From assembly GCA_014764515.1 (NCBI GenBank), contig JACXWD010000009.1, positions 1 through 64,000 on the forward strand: a stretch of 64,000 nucleotides of DNA, in the 5' to 3' direction. Both the position numbers and the translations under genes were made by a program. The notes beneath the pieces were generated by a model that saw nothing but the letters and a program-made list of their open reading frames with translations, had not been told where the DNA came from and searched no databases. Source of the stretch: Candidatus Polarisedimenticola svalbardensis. GTDB lineage: Bacteria > Acidobacteriota > Polarisedimenticolia > Polarisedimenticolales > Polarisedimenticolaceae. This document shows positions 53,051 through 63,035 of this stretch, in pieces (the first letter of the stretch is position 1; every line of letters starts with the position of its first letter).

Positions 53051-54564
53051 GCGAAATCAAGAAGCAATCCCTGACCGAAGAGCAACTGCGGGAACGGATC
53101 GAGCACCGTGAGGAGTATTCCAACAAAGACAAGCTCAAGATGGCCAAGGTCTGGTGGCGGGAACAGAAACCGGAAGACCGGGTCAAGAACACCGAGGAAG
53201 TCCCGTTCCGGCTCTCGGAACTGGAAGCCCAGGCCGAAGCGGTTCGATGCATGGACTGCATCAAGAAGAACTGCGTCGCCGGCTGCCCGGTGGCCATCGA
53301 CGTGCCGGCCATGCTCCGGCTGGTGGGCGAAGGAGACTTCCGCGGCGCCGTCCGGAAAATGAAAGAGACCAACGTGCTGCCGGCGATCACCGGCCGGGTC
53401 TGCCCCCAGGAGACCCAGTGCCAGGCGGTCTGCCTCATGAGCAAGGCCCACAAGAGCACCGACGAGGCTGTCTCCATCGGCAAGGTTGAAGCGTTCCTGG
53501 CGGACTGGGAACGGGAAAACGGCGTTGAGGTCCCCGAGTGCGCACCGGCTACCGGCAAGAAGGTCGCAGTCATCGGCGGCGGCCCCGCCGGCCTGACCTG
53601 CGCCGCCGACCTGGCCCGGCTGGGCCATGGCGTTACCATCCTTGAAGCGTTCCACAAACTGGGCGGCGTGCTGGTGTACGGCATCCCGGAATTCCGGCTG
53701 CCCAAGAAGATCGTGGAAGCCGAAATCGGTGTTCTGGGCGAGATGGGCGTGAAATTCGAACCGAACGTGGTTGTCGGGCAAACGGTAACCATCGACGAAC
53801 TGCTGGAAGAAGAAGGTTACGACGCCGTATTCGTCGCCACCGGAGCCGGCCTGCCCTGGTTCATGGACCTGCCGGGTGAAGATCTGAACGGCGTGTATTC
53901 GGCCAACGAGTACCTGACCCGGGCCAACCTGATGAACGCCTACAAGTACGGCACCGAGGCGGACACCCCGATCGCACAGAGCAAGCGCCTGGCGGTGGTC
54001 GGCGGCGGCAACGTCGCCATGGACTCGGCACGGACCGCTATCCGGCTCGGTGTGCCGGAAGTCTGGCTGATCTACCGCCGCACCGAGGCGGAGATGCCGG
54101 CCCGCCTGGAAGAGATCCATCACGCCAAGGAAGAAGGGGTCAAGCTGCACCTCCTGACCTCGCCGGTTGAATACACCGGTAACGACAAGGGGTTCGTGAC
54201 CAGCATGAAGCTGCAGCGCATGGAACTGGGTGAGCCGGACGCTTCCGGCCGGCGCCGGCCGGTGCCGATCGAAGGCGCGATCGAAGAGTTCGACGTGGAC
54301 ACCGTCGTGGTCTCCATCGGGAACGGCGCCAACCCGCTGATCCCCAGAACCACCCCGGGGCTGGACACCAACGAACGTAAAGGCACCATCGTGGTGGACT
54401 TCGAGCGGTTCATGACCTCTCGCCCTGCAGTGTTCGCCGGTGGAGACATCGTGGTCGGCGCCTCTACCGTGATCATGGCCATGGGCCACGGCCGCACCGC
54501 CGCAGCGTCGATCCATCAGTACCTGGAAGACGGGGAATGGCCGAGCAACGGAGAGGCCAACTGA
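53047..54564 (+). CDS. nfnB: NADH-dependent reduced ferredoxin:NADP+ oxidoreductase subunit B (GltD-like)
   Basis: A 505-residue flavoprotein like the small subunit of glutamate synthase. N-terminal [4Fe-4S] binding CMDCIKKNCVAGCPVAIDVP and GRVCPQETQCQAVC, then FAD site VIGGGPAGLTCAADLARLG, NAD(P) site VVGGGNVAMDSARTAIRLG, and the FAGGDIVVGASTVIMAMGHGR end. Together with nfnA it is the NfnAB bifurcating enzyme. Glutamate synthase is a less likely function because no large gltB-like gene is near. The thpR gene overlaps its 3' end by 28 bp. Confidence 0.9.
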   Translation: MSEIKKQSLTEEQLRERIEHREEYSNKDKLKMAKVWWREQKPEDRVKNTEEVPFRLSELEAQAEAVRCMDCIKKNCVAGCPVAIDVPAMLRLVGEGDFRGAVRKMKETNVLPAITGRVCPQETQCQAVCLMSKAHKSTDEAVSIGKVEAFLADWERENGVEVPECAPATGKKVAVIGGGPAGLTCAADLARLGHGVTILEAFHKLGGVLVYGIPEFRLPKKIVEAEIGVLGEMGVKFEPNVVVGQTVTIDELLEEEGYDAVFVATGAGLPWFMDLPGEDLNGVYSANEYLTRANLMNAYKYGTEADTPIAQSKRLAVVGGGNVAMDSARTAIRLGVPEVWLIYRRTEAEMPARLEEIHHAKEEGVKLHLLTSPVEYTGNDKGFVTSMKLQRMELGEPDASGRRRPVPIEGAIEEFDVDTVVVSIGNGANPLIPRTTPGLDTNERKGTIVVDFERFMTSRPAVFAGGDIVVGASTVIMAMGHGRTAAASIHQYLEDGEWPSNGEAN

Positions 54565-55145
54565 TCCGGGCGTTCATCGCCCTGCAGCTGGGGGAGAACA
54601 GTCTCCCCACCGCTTCGTCCGCCATCGGTGCTCTTTCAGTCGGTCCCCAGGGGGACGCAATCCGGTGGGTGCGCCCTTCGAACCTGCATGTCACCCTGCG
54701 GTTCCTGGGGAATCTGCGAGAGGATCTGCTGGAGCCGCTGCACCGGGCTGTGGGCAGCACCGTCGGCGCCGCGCCTGCTTTCGACCTCTCCATCGGACCG
54801 GTCGGCCTGTTCCCACGTGGCCACCGTCCCCGGGTAGTGGCCGCAGGCCTGGTGCCTGAACAGCCGGTGATCCGCTTGGCGGCGACCGTGGACGATGGAC
54901 TCGAAGCGGCAGGGATCCCCAGGGAGGATCGGGCTTTCAGGGCTCACCTGACCCTGGGCCGGATCAAGCGCAACGCACCTCGATCCCTGGCCGGGCTGGA
55001 AGAACGGATTGAACGGTTGAACCTGGACCGGGAACCACCGGCAACCATCGACAGGGTCAGACAGGTCGTACTGTTCCGGAGCGACCTGAAGCCGGACGGG
55101 CCGGTCTACACGGAACTGTGGACAGCCCCGCTGGCAGGGGCCTGA
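54537..55145 (+). CDS. thpR: RNA 2',3'-cyclic phosphodiesterase
   Basis: A 202-residue 2H phosphoesterase. The two H-x-T motifs are HVTLRFLG (about residue 51) and HLTLGRIK (about 142), separated as in LigT/ThpR. It opens 2',3'-cyclic phosphates at RNA ends. Start at 54537 lies inside the nfnB 3' end (28-bp overlap), so it is translationally coupled to the electron-transfer genes although no functional link is clear. The ORF ends 2 bp before the stop of the convergent SDR gene. Confidence 0.88.
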   Translation: MAEQRRGQLIRAFIALQLGENSLPTASSAIGALSVGPQGDAIRWVRPSNLHVTLRFLGNLREDLLEPLHRAVGSTVGAAPAFDLSIGPVGLFPRGHRPRVVAAGLVPEQPVIRLAATVDDGLEAAGIPREDRAFRAHLTLGRIKRNAPRSLAGLEERIERLNLDREPPATIDRVRQVVLFRSDLKPDGPVYTELWTAPLAGA

Positions 55146-55146
55146 T

Positions 55147-55923
55147 TCAGGCTTCCGCGGTCCTGGCAGGGAACCGCTTCGGAACGTGCAGGCCACCATC
55201 CACTTCCACCACCTCGCCGGTGATGTAGGACGCCTTGTCGCTGGCCAGGAACGCCACGGTCCGGGCAACGTCCATCGGCGTGCCGGCCCGTTTGGCGGGA
55301 ACCTTGTCCAGCCAGTGCTTGCGGGCTTCGTCGGAGACCGCCTCGGTCATTTTGGTGTCAATGAATCCCGGCGCCACCGCGTTGACGGTCATGTGGTAGC
55401 GGGCCAGTTCTAGAGCCAGCGTCTTGGTCAGCCCTATAACGCCGGCCTTGGAGGCGGAGTAATTCGCCTGGCCGATATTCCCGTTGGCCGAAATGCTGGA
55501 GAGGTTGATGATGCGGCCTGCGGTTGACTTGCGCAGCAAGGCCAGGCCCTGGCGGCAGCACAGGTAGGTGCCGGTCAGGTTGACGTCGATGACCTTCTTC
55601 CAGGACTCGAACGTCATGCGGGCGAACAGACCGTCCCGGGTAATGCCGGCGTTGTTCACCAGGATGTCTAGTTTGCCGAACTTCCCCTTCACCGATCGGA
55701 ACAGGGCCCAGACAGAATCGGGATCGGCCACATCACAGGTGAATCCGGCAATACGGTCGTCATCCACAGAACCGGCGACCTCCTTGCAGGCGGCATCCAC
55801 CCCTTCCTGAAATAGATCCACGATCACCACGTGGGCGCCGGCGTTGTAAAACAACCGGGCGATCTCAAGGCCGATGCCCTGGGCCGAACCGGTAATCAGA
55901 GCGGTGCGATCCTGAAAATTCAT
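55147..55923 (-). CDS. Short-chain dehydrogenase/3-oxoacyl-reductase (FabG/PhaB-like)
   Basis: A 258-residue classical SDR: ALITGSAQGIGLEIA, NNAGITRDG, LSSISANGNIGQANYSASKAG (Ser, Tyr, Lys) and the VAPGFIDTKMTEAV end, most like FabG or acetoacetyl-CoA reductase. The final YITGEVVEVDGGLHVP is typical for the group. No other fatty acid genes are adjacent. A terminator lies upstream, so it forms its own unit. It is distinct from the SDR in the benzoyl-CoA operon (about 229 residues). Confidence 0.88.
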   Translation of the reverse strand: MNFQDRTALITGSAQGIGLEIARLFYNAGAHVVIVDLFQEGVDAACKEVAGSVDDDRIAGFTCDVADPDSVWALFRSVKGKFGKLDILVNNAGITRDGLFARMTFESWKKVIDVNLTGTYLCCRQGLALLRKSTAGRIINLSSISANGNIGQANYSASKAGVIGLTKTLALELARYHMTVNAVAPGFIDTKMTEAVSDEARKHWLDKVPAKRAGTPMDVARTVAFLASDKASYITGEVVEVDGGLHVPKRFPARTAEA

Positions 55924-55951
55924 GATCCGTACTATAGCATTCCGATCCCAT

Positions 55952-55982
55952 AAAAAAAGCCCGGCGCAGGTGCGCCGGGCTT
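55952..55982 (-). terminator. Rho-independent terminator
   Basis: On the minus strand an 11-bp GC-rich stem AGCCCGGCGC/GCGCCGGGCT with a 4-nt loop is followed by seven T. It lies 24 bp after the stop of the sialidase-like gene (56006) and 29 bp before the SDR start. Confidence 0.9.
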
Positions 55983-56005
55983 GTCGGTTGACTTGAAATC
56001 AAGGC

Positions 56006-58411
56006 TTACTGGCAGGTCTTGCTGCCGCCTTTGCCTTTGCAGCGGTTGGAACAACAGTCAGAGTTGGAAGTGCAGGCCGCTGCCGTGGGAAAGCAAGGCG
56101 GTGTATCGCAGGCCGGATCCCCTTCGCAGGAAGCGTCCGAACAATCGGCGCCACCGACACAGTCGTCGTCGATGCCGTTGTCGCAGACCTCCACAGGCCC
56201 GGTGGCGCAATCCACGGCGCAATTGGCGCAGCCTTCTTCGCCTTCGCAGGTGCCGTCGCCGCAACAGTAGGAGTCGATCGGCGCCGGCACGTTGGTGCAG
56301 ATGTTCCCCGCTTCGTTGCAGACCGCCTGGGAGCAGTCGGTGGTGTCACCGCAGCAGTACCGCGTCGACGGCTTTCCGCCGGTCTTGCCGTTGCAGTCCG
56401 CCGGACAGCTGACACAGTCTTCGCCGTCGCCGGCTTCACAGATGCCGTTGCCGCATTCGGCGCTGGAGGCGCTGCCGCTGACACAGTCACCGGGACAGGT
56501 AGTGCAGTCCTCGAAGTCGTCGCAGACGCCGTCATTGTTACAGACGCTGCAGTTGGTACAACCGGTTGTGTCGAAACCATCGCAGGTGCCGTTGCATACC
56601 AGGACGCCGCCCGGGTCGCAGCCCTGGGTCTGGCAGGTTGCCGTTCCCAGGTCGGTGCCGTCACAGACTTCGCTCGGTTCGGCGATGTCGTTGCCGCAGG
56701 TCGCCACCGAGCCCGGGGCGATCCCGGCGCCGTATACGTCTACCGAATCGCCGCTACCGCCCCCTTCGTTGCGGTTGTCGGTGAATACGGCGATGAGGTC
56801 GTTCATGACCATGTCCATGCCGTTGTAGTCACCGAACTCAAAACTGTCGGCGATGTTGGGGGACAGGGCGGTGGTCACCCGCACCGGCGCGGACCAGGTC
56901 TGGGCGCCGTCGCTGGAAAAGCTGTAGTACACGTCCACTCCCCTGCGAGTCGGGTCCTGGCGGGTGTCGTAGTACATGACGTGGACGCCGCCATCCGGGG
57001 CGACGGATAGCCAGGGATGCCAGCGGTCCACCGCCAGAACGTCGGCTGTTTCATGGGGGACGGTCACGTTCCAGTTCGCACCGCCGTCTCGGGAGTAGGC
57101 GACCTTGATCACGCCATGGTTGGCCGACGGTGTGCCCGAGTCCGCGTTGTTGTTGTCGGTCCAGGCGGCGTAGACGCTGCCGTGGTTCGGACCGCCGGAA
57201 AGATCGGAATCGGCGGCGACGTAGACGAACGCCTCGCGGGTCTCGATGGAAGGCAGCGGGAAGATGAAGCTGGCCTGGGTGCCGGACACCACCACCGGAG
57301 CGCCGAAAGTCACTCCGCCGTCGGTGGATTTCTTCACACGGATGGTGCGGCTGTTGAACGCCGGCCAGATGTAGTACACGTTACCGTTGTTGTCGGTGGT
57401 GATATCGCTTCCGATCCCCAGCTCCGAGCTGAGGCTGGAGAACGACTGGGTCGACCAGGTGTTGCCGAAGTCGCCGGACCAGGCGAAACGCATGACGTTG
57501 TTGTTGTGCCAGGTCATGTAGATACGGTCGGTATAAGGCGAGCCGGGGTACTGGTCGACGTGCAGGTACTCCTTGTCGGAACCACCGGTGGAGACTTCAC
57601 GACGCGGGTCGCCGGGGGTCACGTTTTCCAGGCCGCTCCAGCTCAACCCATTGTTGTCGGAGCGGTAGAACCAGACCTGGCAGCCGATGAAGCCGCAGGA
57701 ACCGAGAGCGGCGGCGTAGGCGTAGGTCCCGTCGGAGGACCAGTCCACCGCCGGGTCGCAACAGGTGCTGCCCAGGGGCAGCGGGACTTCGGTCCAGCTG
57801 TCGCCACCGTCGGTGGAGTAGTGCATCTTCTGGCCGCCGCCGGGACCGTTGGATCCGGCCACCACCTTGTTGGTGTCTACCGGGCTGATCTTGATGGCCG
57901 ATTCGGCAGCGCCGGTCGGGTTGGTGATCCGGACCTCGCCTGAAACGAACTCGGCCCCCGGGGTGAACGCGGCCTGGTCCATACCGGCGTCCAGCTCCAC
58001 GTAGAACCTCTGGCCGATCCGGGTCGCCTTGCGGTATAGCTGGCCGTCCACCAGGTAGCCACCGAACATCTGGCGGAAAATCTGGAGGGCGGAGCGGGGG
58101 TACTGGGCTTCGCCGCTGGTGCGGAAATCCGGCCGGGCCCGGCGCATCTCGATACGGAAGAACAGCGGAACCGTGTCGGTGATACCGATCTCACCAGGAG
58201 AAAGGACCGCCAGATCCTCACGGGTCAACTGGTAATTGCGATCATCCCAGGGGCCCAGCAGGGTCATGGACTTGTAGTCCACCACGCTGTCGGCGCCCTT
58301 GGCCGGATCGATGGCATGGACCCGATCCAGGTCGATGAATGGCCCGGCCTGTGCCAGGGCGGCGGTGGCCGCCAGGGCCAGGATCGCGAGTCCGATGACG
58401 AGTTTCCGCAT
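56006..58411 (-). CDS. Secreted sialidase/BNR-like beta-propeller with Cys-rich C-terminus
   Basis: An 801-residue exported protein: signal peptide (about 1-20), a domain of about 150 residues not recognised, then BNR-type blades (about 180-560; HYSTDGGDSWTEVP, YRSDNNGLSWSG, KKSTDGGVTFGAP, YSRDGGANWNVT, YSFSSDGAQTWSAP). The last 230 residues are disulfide-rich repeats (CGNGICEAGDGEDCVSCPADC; CCGDGTCEGEEGCANCAVDC) as in many myxobacterial and acidobacterial surface proteins. A sialidase activity is not proved: RIP-type Arg sites were not clear. AAAAGGAG precedes the ATG; a terminator follows. Confidence 0.82.
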   Translation of the reverse strand: MRKLVIGLAILALAATAALAQAGPFIDLDRVHAIDPAKGADSVVDYKSMTLLGPWDDRNYQLTREDLAVLSPGEIGITDTVPLFFRIEMRRARPDFRTSGEAQYPRSALQIFRQMFGGYLVDGQLYRKATRIGQRFYVELDAGMDQAAFTPGAEFVSGEVRITNPTGAAESAIKISPVDTNKVVAGSNGPGGGQKMHYSTDGGDSWTEVPLPLGSTCCDPAVDWSSDGTYAYAAALGSCGFIGCQVWFYRSDNNGLSWSGLENVTPGDPRREVSTGGSDKEYLHVDQYPGSPYTDRIYMTWHNNNVMRFAWSGDFGNTWSTQSFSSLSSELGIGSDITTDNNGNVYYIWPAFNSRTIRVKKSTDGGVTFGAPVVVSGTQASFIFPLPSIETREAFVYVAADSDLSGGPNHGSVYAAWTDNNNADSGTPSANHGVIKVAYSRDGGANWNVTVPHETADVLAVDRWHPWLSVAPDGGVHVMYYDTRQDPTRRGVDVYYSFSSDGAQTWSAPVRVTTALSPNIADSFEFGDYNGMDMVMNDLIAVFTDNRNEGGGSGDSVDVYGAGIAPGSVATCGNDIAEPSEVCDGTDLGTATCQTQGCDPGGVLVCNGTCDGFDTTGCTNCSVCNNDGVCDDFEDCTTCPGDCVSGSASSAECGNGICEAGDGEDCVSCPADCNGKTGGKPSTRYCCGDTTDCSQAVCNEAGNICTNVPAPIDSYCCGDGTCEGEEGCANCAVDCATGPVEVCDNGIDDDCVGGADCSDASCEGDPACDTPPCFPTAAACTSNSDCCSNRCKGKGGSKTCQ

Positions 58412-58520
58412 CCCGATGTCTCCTTTTTGGGTGAAGGGGGGGAGGTTAAGGCATAGAAACGATTGAATACGATGATTATGCCGCTATGGCAAGAAAAACG
58501 ATCCGCCTCGGCGTACCGCT

Positions 58521-60947
58521 TCAATCCTCCAGTTCGGACTGAATCTGGACCAGGAGCCCTTTGACCGAGCGAACCCGCCCATCGTCCGGCGGCATCACCT
58601 TCAGGACCTGCTGCAGGTCTGTCCGGGCTCCTTTAAGATCACCGGCATCCTTGCGAATCAGGGCCCTGAAATACCATCCGGTGGGGATCGAGGGATCCAG
58701 CCGGATCGCCGCATCGAAGTCGGACAGGGCGCCTTGAATGTTGCCGGTGGTCTTCCGAACCATGCCCCTGCCGTTGAAAGCGTCGGCCATTTCCGGGTCC
58801 AGCTTGATCGCCTGGTCATAGTCGGCCAGGGCGCCGGTGTTGTTGCCGATGTTCATGCGCATGGTGGCCCGGTTGAACCAGGGCCGGGCCTGGTACGGAT
58901 CGATCTTCACCGCCGCATCCAGGTGGGCAAGAGCTTCCTCCGGAACACCTTTCTGGAGCAGGAGGTAGCCGTAGTTGGTGTGCATCTCCACGTTGTTCGG
59001 GTGCAGCCGGAGGGACTCGCGGATATGTTCAAGCGCTCCGTCCCCGTCACCCAGCTCCATAAGGGACTTGCTCATGTTGGCGTGGGTCTGCCAGTCGTTG
59101 CTGCGCCAGTCGTGCTGCTTCCCTTCGAGAGACAGACGGTATTCGGCAACCGCCGCCTGGTGTTCGCCGGCATCCGCCAGGTCGGCGCCTCGTGCGAAGT
59201 GGCGCCAGTGGTCCACCGCCGGTACGTCGATCTTCAAAAATTCGTCGTAGGACGTGTTGACGAACTCGGGGATGTTCACCGCCCGGTTGGATGCAGTGGC
59301 GTTTTCGATCAGCACCGCCGGGCTGGCGTTACCGTCCTCGTCCAGCCGGCTCAGGAACATCTGTGTGTACGGGGTAAACGACTTGGAAGACCAGACCAGC
59401 CACTTGCCGTTGGGCGAGAAACTGTGCCACGAGTTCATCAGCGGCAGGCTGCAGGCCAGTTCCCGGGACTCGCCGCCTTCGAGAGGGACGATCCGGAGTT
59501 TGCCGTCAGGCCGCATCAACTGCCCGTTGGCGCACTGGGTGTAGACGATCCAGCGGCCGTCCGGCGACACCTTGGGGAAGCTGTTGCTCATCCCGTTGGA
59601 CGAGGCGCCCTCAACCGGCTCCGGCTTGCCGCCTTTCCCGCCGTTGAACGGGATACGGTACAGGTCGTATTTCATCTGCCGTTCGTTGGGATCGCCGGCG
59701 TAACTGGCCAGCGGCTTGCCGCGAGGGTAGGGATCCCCGGCGGCCGCCCGGGCGAAAATAATCTCTTTCCCGTCCGGGGTCCAGACTGCGTTGCAGTGCA
59801 CGAACTTCGGGTCGTCGGCCCCGGGAAGCGCCTTGATCTCGCCGGTCTCCCGGTCGTGCCAGGCCAGGATTCCCCGGGTGGGGAAGAACACCTGGCTGAA
59901 TTTGTAATCCTGGAAATTACGGACGTACAACGCCTCGTTGACCGTAGTCACCGTGTACCGTCCGTCGGGGCTCATGCGGGACAGGAAGCCGAAGGTGTTG
60001 TGCCCCGGCGGCCGCTCCTTGAACCGGTTCCAGGAGATGACGTCGGACGCCTCGATGGTCATGGTCTTTTCCACCGGGACGATGCCGTAGGCGCCCTTGT
60101 CCCCGTTGGGACCATCGATATCCATTCCCAGGGTCTTGCCGTCGGCGGAGAAACTGTGGCAGTTTGCGCAGGTCGGCATGTCTTCGAGAAGTACCCGGCT
60201 GTCCTCCCGGGCTACCGACTTCAACCTCCAGGCGATAAGCGGAACGGCGCCCGGGTCCAGCGGCTTGATCACGCCCTCGGTGGTTTTTGAAGGCATCAGC
60301 GGTACGTCACGGTAGAAGATCGGCGCTCCGACAGGGTCCATGGACGTGGTCAGGGCCAGTGATCCACGGGACAACGCCTGGTCGGCGGCGTCGAACCCGT
60401 ACAGGGTCAGCCGGGCTTCCCGCCCCAGACTGTTGCGCCGTATCGTGCTCCAGACTTTCTCGGAAGGCTTCCACGTTTCCGCCGACGCATGGTATTCCGT
60501 CGGCTGGTACAACTCGTTGGCCTCACCCAGGGCCCGGGGATCGATGACGGCCGGCGCCGGTGGGCCACCCGGGACAAGAACGTACAGGTGTGCGGATCCA
60601 CCCTCGAACTCGATGTCCGCCACCCAGCGCTCCGAAGCAGCGGCCCCGTCGTGCCACCGCATGGTCGGCGCAACCATGTCCCGGGGGTAAACGGTGCCGT
60701 CGAACGGGTAGTCCACGGTCACGACAGGAAGCTCGGCGGCTCCCCTGCCGCTCTCCACCACCGCCAGGATCTTCATCCGGAGCGAATCCTCGGGCAGGGT
60801 CGGCTCGCCGCTCCCTTCCACCAGGAAGAGATCGGCCGTCAACTCCACTTCCGGAGGAAGAACAGGCGCTTCCACCGGATCGGAGCCGCCGCAGCCTGGC
60901 ATGAGGCAGATGAGCAGGATCAGGATGGTCAACCGGACTGCTGTCAT
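58521..60947 (-). CDS. Lipoprotein with CxxCH site, PD40-like propeller and C-terminal TPRs
   Basis: An 808-residue protein starting with a lipobox (ICLMPGC, Cys at about residue 19). An N-terminal domain is followed by a single c-type heme motif ([13 protein letters not shown]), PD40/TolB-like blades ([54 protein letters not shown]) and about six TPRs (residues about 600-790, for example [27 protein letters not shown]). The architecture suggests a periplasmic, heme-containing scaffold. The start overlaps the aroF stop (ATGA), making it the second gene of that unit, which is an unusual pairing. Confidence 0.8.
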   Translation of the reverse strand: MTAVRLTILILLICLMPGCGGSDPVEAPVLPPEVELTADLFLVEGSGEPTLPEDSLRMKILAVVESGRGAAELPVVTVDYPFDGTVYPRDMVAPTMRWHDGAAASERWVADIEFEGGSAHLYVLVPGGPPAPAVIDPRALGEANELYQPTEYHASAETWKPSEKVWSTIRRNSLGREARLTLYGFDAADQALSRGSLALTTSMDPVGAPIFYRDVPLMPSKTTEGVIKPLDPGAVPLIAWRLKSVAREDSRVLLEDMPTCANCHSFSADGKTLGMDIDGPNGDKGAYGIVPVEKTMTIEASDVISWNRFKERPPGHNTFGFLSRMSPDGRYTVTTVNEALYVRNFQDYKFSQVFFPTRGILAWHDRETGEIKALPGADDPKFVHCNAVWTPDGKEIIFARAAAGDPYPRGKPLASYAGDPNERQMKYDLYRIPFNGGKGGKPEPVEGASSNGMSNSFPKVSPDGRWIVYTQCANGQLMRPDGKLRIVPLEGGESRELACSLPLMNSWHSFSPNGKWLVWSSKSFTPYTQMFLSRLDEDGNASPAVLIENATASNRAVNIPEFVNTSYDEFLKIDVPAVDHWRHFARGADLADAGEHQAAVAEYRLSLEGKQHDWRSNDWQTHANMSKSLMELGDGDGALEHIRESLRLHPNNVEMHTNYGYLLLQKGVPEEALAHLDAAVKIDPYQARPWFNRATMRMNIGNNTGALADYDQAIKLDPEMADAFNGRGMVRKTTGNIQGALSDFDAAIRLDPSIPTGWYFRALIRKDAGDLKGARTDLQQVLKVMPPDDGRVRSVKGLLVQIQSELED

Positions 60948-61813
60948 GACGATCCGCGGGAGACGGTCGCTGCGGTCTTGCCCCCGGCTTCGGCTACGAT
61001 GCCGGCCAGTATGTCCGGCGTGATGCCCTGGTCTCCGTCGCATCTCAAGCTCTCCCGGTCCACACCATGTTCTACAACCTCGATGAGCAGGCCATGAACC
61101 CCGGTGGCCAGGGCCGCCCGGCTCACCGAGTCCACCAGCGTCCAATCGCCGGTGGCGTGAGACGGATCCACAATCACGGGAAGCGGTGTGGCGCGGCGGA
61201 GCGGCTGGATGATGTTCAGGTCCAGAACGCTCTGGGCGTGGGTCAGATGACTGGAGGTCCGTACGCCCCGTTCGCAGAGCACGATGTTGCGATTACCCTC
61301 ACGGGCGATGTATTCGGCGGCGCACAGCCACTCCATCAGGGTTGCACTCCATCCACGTTTCAGCAGGACAGGCATGCGGGTCTTGCCGACCTCGGTCAAC
61401 AGCGGGAAGTTCTGCATCGACCGTGAGCCGATCTGGAGCATATCGGCGTAAGAGGCGACCTCTTCGACCCGGCGTGGATCCAGCACCTCGGTGACGATTC
61501 CCAGACCGGTTTCCCGCCGCGCCTCTGCAAGGATTTCCAGGCCTTCCGTTCCCATGCCCTGGAACGAATGGGGACTGGTCCGGGGCTTGAAGGCGCCGCC
61601 TCGCATCAGTTCGATGCCGAGCTTCTGGACCTCCCGGGCGATGTTGAGGGTTTGTTCCCGTGATTCCACGGTGCAGGGACCGGCGATGACCACCGTGTCG
61701 GGGCCGCCGATGCGCACCCCTCCCACCAGGACCTCGTGGGTCTTCTCGGCGGCGGCGTACTCCGGCCAACACCGCCTCAAAATGCTCAGATCAGGCAGTT
61801 CAACTTTATTCAT
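60944..61813 (-). CDS. aroF: 3-deoxy-7-phosphoheptulonate synthase (DAHP synthase, type I beta)
   Basis: First enzyme of the shikimate pathway, joining phosphoenolpyruvate and erythrose 4-phosphate. The 289-residue product has [13 protein letters not shown], the [16 protein letters not shown] segment, IGSRSMQNF and VDPSHATG, the pattern of the short AroA-I-beta/KdsA-like family. No regulatory ACT or chorismate mutase domain is present. Allosteric control cannot be judged. The mRNA is predicted to be leaderless (TATAAT at 61829-61824, ATG at 61813, no ribosome site). Overlaps the lipoprotein gene by 4 bp. Confidence 0.9.
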   Translation of the reverse strand: MNKVELPDLSILRRCWPEYAAAEKTHEVLVGGVRIGGPDTVVIAGPCTVESREQTLNIAREVQKLGIELMRGGAFKPRTSPHSFQGMGTEGLEILAEARRETGLGIVTEVLDPRRVEEVASYADMLQIGSRSMQNFPLLTEVGKTRMPVLLKRGWSATLMEWLCAAEYIAREGNRNIVLCERGVRTSSHLTHAQSVLDLNIIQPLRRATPLPVIVDPSHATGDWTLVDSVSRAALATGVHGLLIEVVEHGVDRESLRCDGDQGITPDILAGIVAEAGGKTAATVSRGSS

Positions 61814-61823
61814 AGGGCACCGA

Positions 61824-61829
61824 ATTATA
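61824..61829 (-). promoter_or_regulatory. -10 box of aroF, leaderless transcript likely
   Basis: Perfect TATAAT with only ten bases between it and the ATG. The usual start distance would leave a 5' leader of about 2-4 nt, and no ribosome site is seen. A matching -35 was not found. Confidence 0.55.
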
Positions 61830-61945
61830 CAAAAGTACGCCGATCCTTCACGCCGAACCAGAAATGATCGAAATTATGCCTGTATTCCGGCCTAATTCAG
61901 ATCAAGGACCGTGGCCGCCCCGGCGAGAGCGGACCTCCGGCATAG

Positions 61946-62641
61946 TCAGGCTCGCCGCCGCACCTTCCTGGGCGGTGTATAGCCGTTACGGTGCAATCGG
62001 CCGTGGCGGATGCCGAGCCGGTCCGCCAGTTCATCCACGTCTACGGCGTTGCTTCTCCGGCAGCAGTGCAGGGAGACTCCGGCGCACGCCACGGCGTCGT
62101 CCTCGGCATCGTGGTGCTTCAGGCTCAAACCCAGGTGGTCCGCCACCGTGTTCAATTTGTGATTCGTGAGCCTCGGCCAGCTCAACCGGGACAGGGTGAC
62201 GGTGCAGAGGTACCGGATCGGCGGGTACGGGATACGGTAACGGTCCAGTGTGTGGCGCAGGACGCTCATATCGAACCCGGCATTGTGGGCGATCACTGTC
62301 CCCTCCGACAGGATCGGCTTCAATTCCGGCCACAGGCGGTCGAAGGTCGGCGCCTCGCGAACGTCAGCTTCCGTGATGCCGTGAATCGAAATATTGATGC
62401 CGTTGAACCGCAGTTCCGCCGGCCGGACCAGCCAGGAGCGGCGGTCCACGATCCGGCCGGCAGCCACCCGTGCGATGCCGACGGCGCACACGCTGTCTCG
62501 CTGTTCATTGGCGGTCTCGAAGTCCAGGGCGACCCACGAACTCCCGGGATTGCCGGACTCGGGGACCGACTCCACCCTGCCCTCGGCAAGCCGCCATTCC
62601 AGGCGGGCGGGAAGCGGGTGGTTGTTGCGCTTTAGAGGCAT
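61946..62641 (-). CDS. DEDDh 3'-5' exonuclease (DNA polymerase III epsilon-like)
   Basis: A 231-residue protein with WVALDFETANEQRDSVCAVG (Exo I, D and E), EGTVIAHNAGFDMSVL (Exo II) and the later LKHHDAEDDAVACAGV block (Exo III, His and Asp), the DnaQ-like arrangement. It lacks extra polymerase domains, so it is a stand-alone proofreading or repair exonuclease. Start placed at ATG 62641; a GTG at 62650 is equally possible as neither has a clear ribosome site. Followed after 132 bp by aroF transcribed in the same direction. Confidence 0.85.
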   Translation of the reverse strand: MPLKRNNHPLPARLEWRLAEGRVESVPESGNPGSSWVALDFETANEQRDSVCAVGIARVAAGRIVDRRSWLVRPAELRFNGINISIHGITEADVREAPTFDRLWPELKPILSEGTVIAHNAGFDMSVLRHTLDRYRIPYPPIRYLCTVTLSRLSWPRLTNHKLNTVADHLGLSLKHHDAEDDAVACAGVSLHCCRRSNAVDVDELADRLGIRHGRLHRNGYTPPRKVRRRA

Positions 62642-62650
62642 GAAGCGCAC

Positions 62651-63035
62651 ATGCTACACCAGATGGAGAGGAATCGCGCCAATGCCCAACAGGCGGGTCA
62701 GGAGATCAAAACAGGGAGATGCGTTCGATTGTGCAAGGGCTCACCGGTGACGAACCGCAGTGTCCGTGCCGCACTGCATGTTGAGTTGATCATGCTGTTG
62801 GCACCAGGGGCAGATCTTGCCGGTTCGGAGAAAAACCAATGATGGGGGGGACTGGATGTGCTCTCCGAAACATGAACGCATCTCCCTTGCACAGTTCATG
62901 TAAAAGCAACATCCATGCCTAAGTGCAAATCATAAAGCCCTATCTTTACAGGCAAACTTGGGATGGTCCGATCGGACATTCGACAATTTCGTCGAATCCA
63001 GCATCGTCCTCGACGAAAGCTGCCTGTCCCCGAGG
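62651..63035. other. Non-coding stretch with clustered dyad symmetries
   Basis: About 385 bp without a supported gene. It contains a 12-bp perfect palindrome GTCCGATCGGAC (62966-62977), directly followed by ATTCGAC-N6-GTCGAAT (62978-62997) and TCGTC-N3-GACGA (63004-63016). They lie next to the stop of the sigma-54 activator gene. They may be operator sites or a structured RNA; no T-tract was seen. A minus-strand 31-codon frame with a CPWC motif near 62830 is too short to call. Confidence 0.4.

Noticed and set aside
62795-62822. Sigma-54 promoter (TGGCAC ... TTGC)
   Set aside because: Spacing between the GG and GC elements is too long (12 bases between blocks instead of five).
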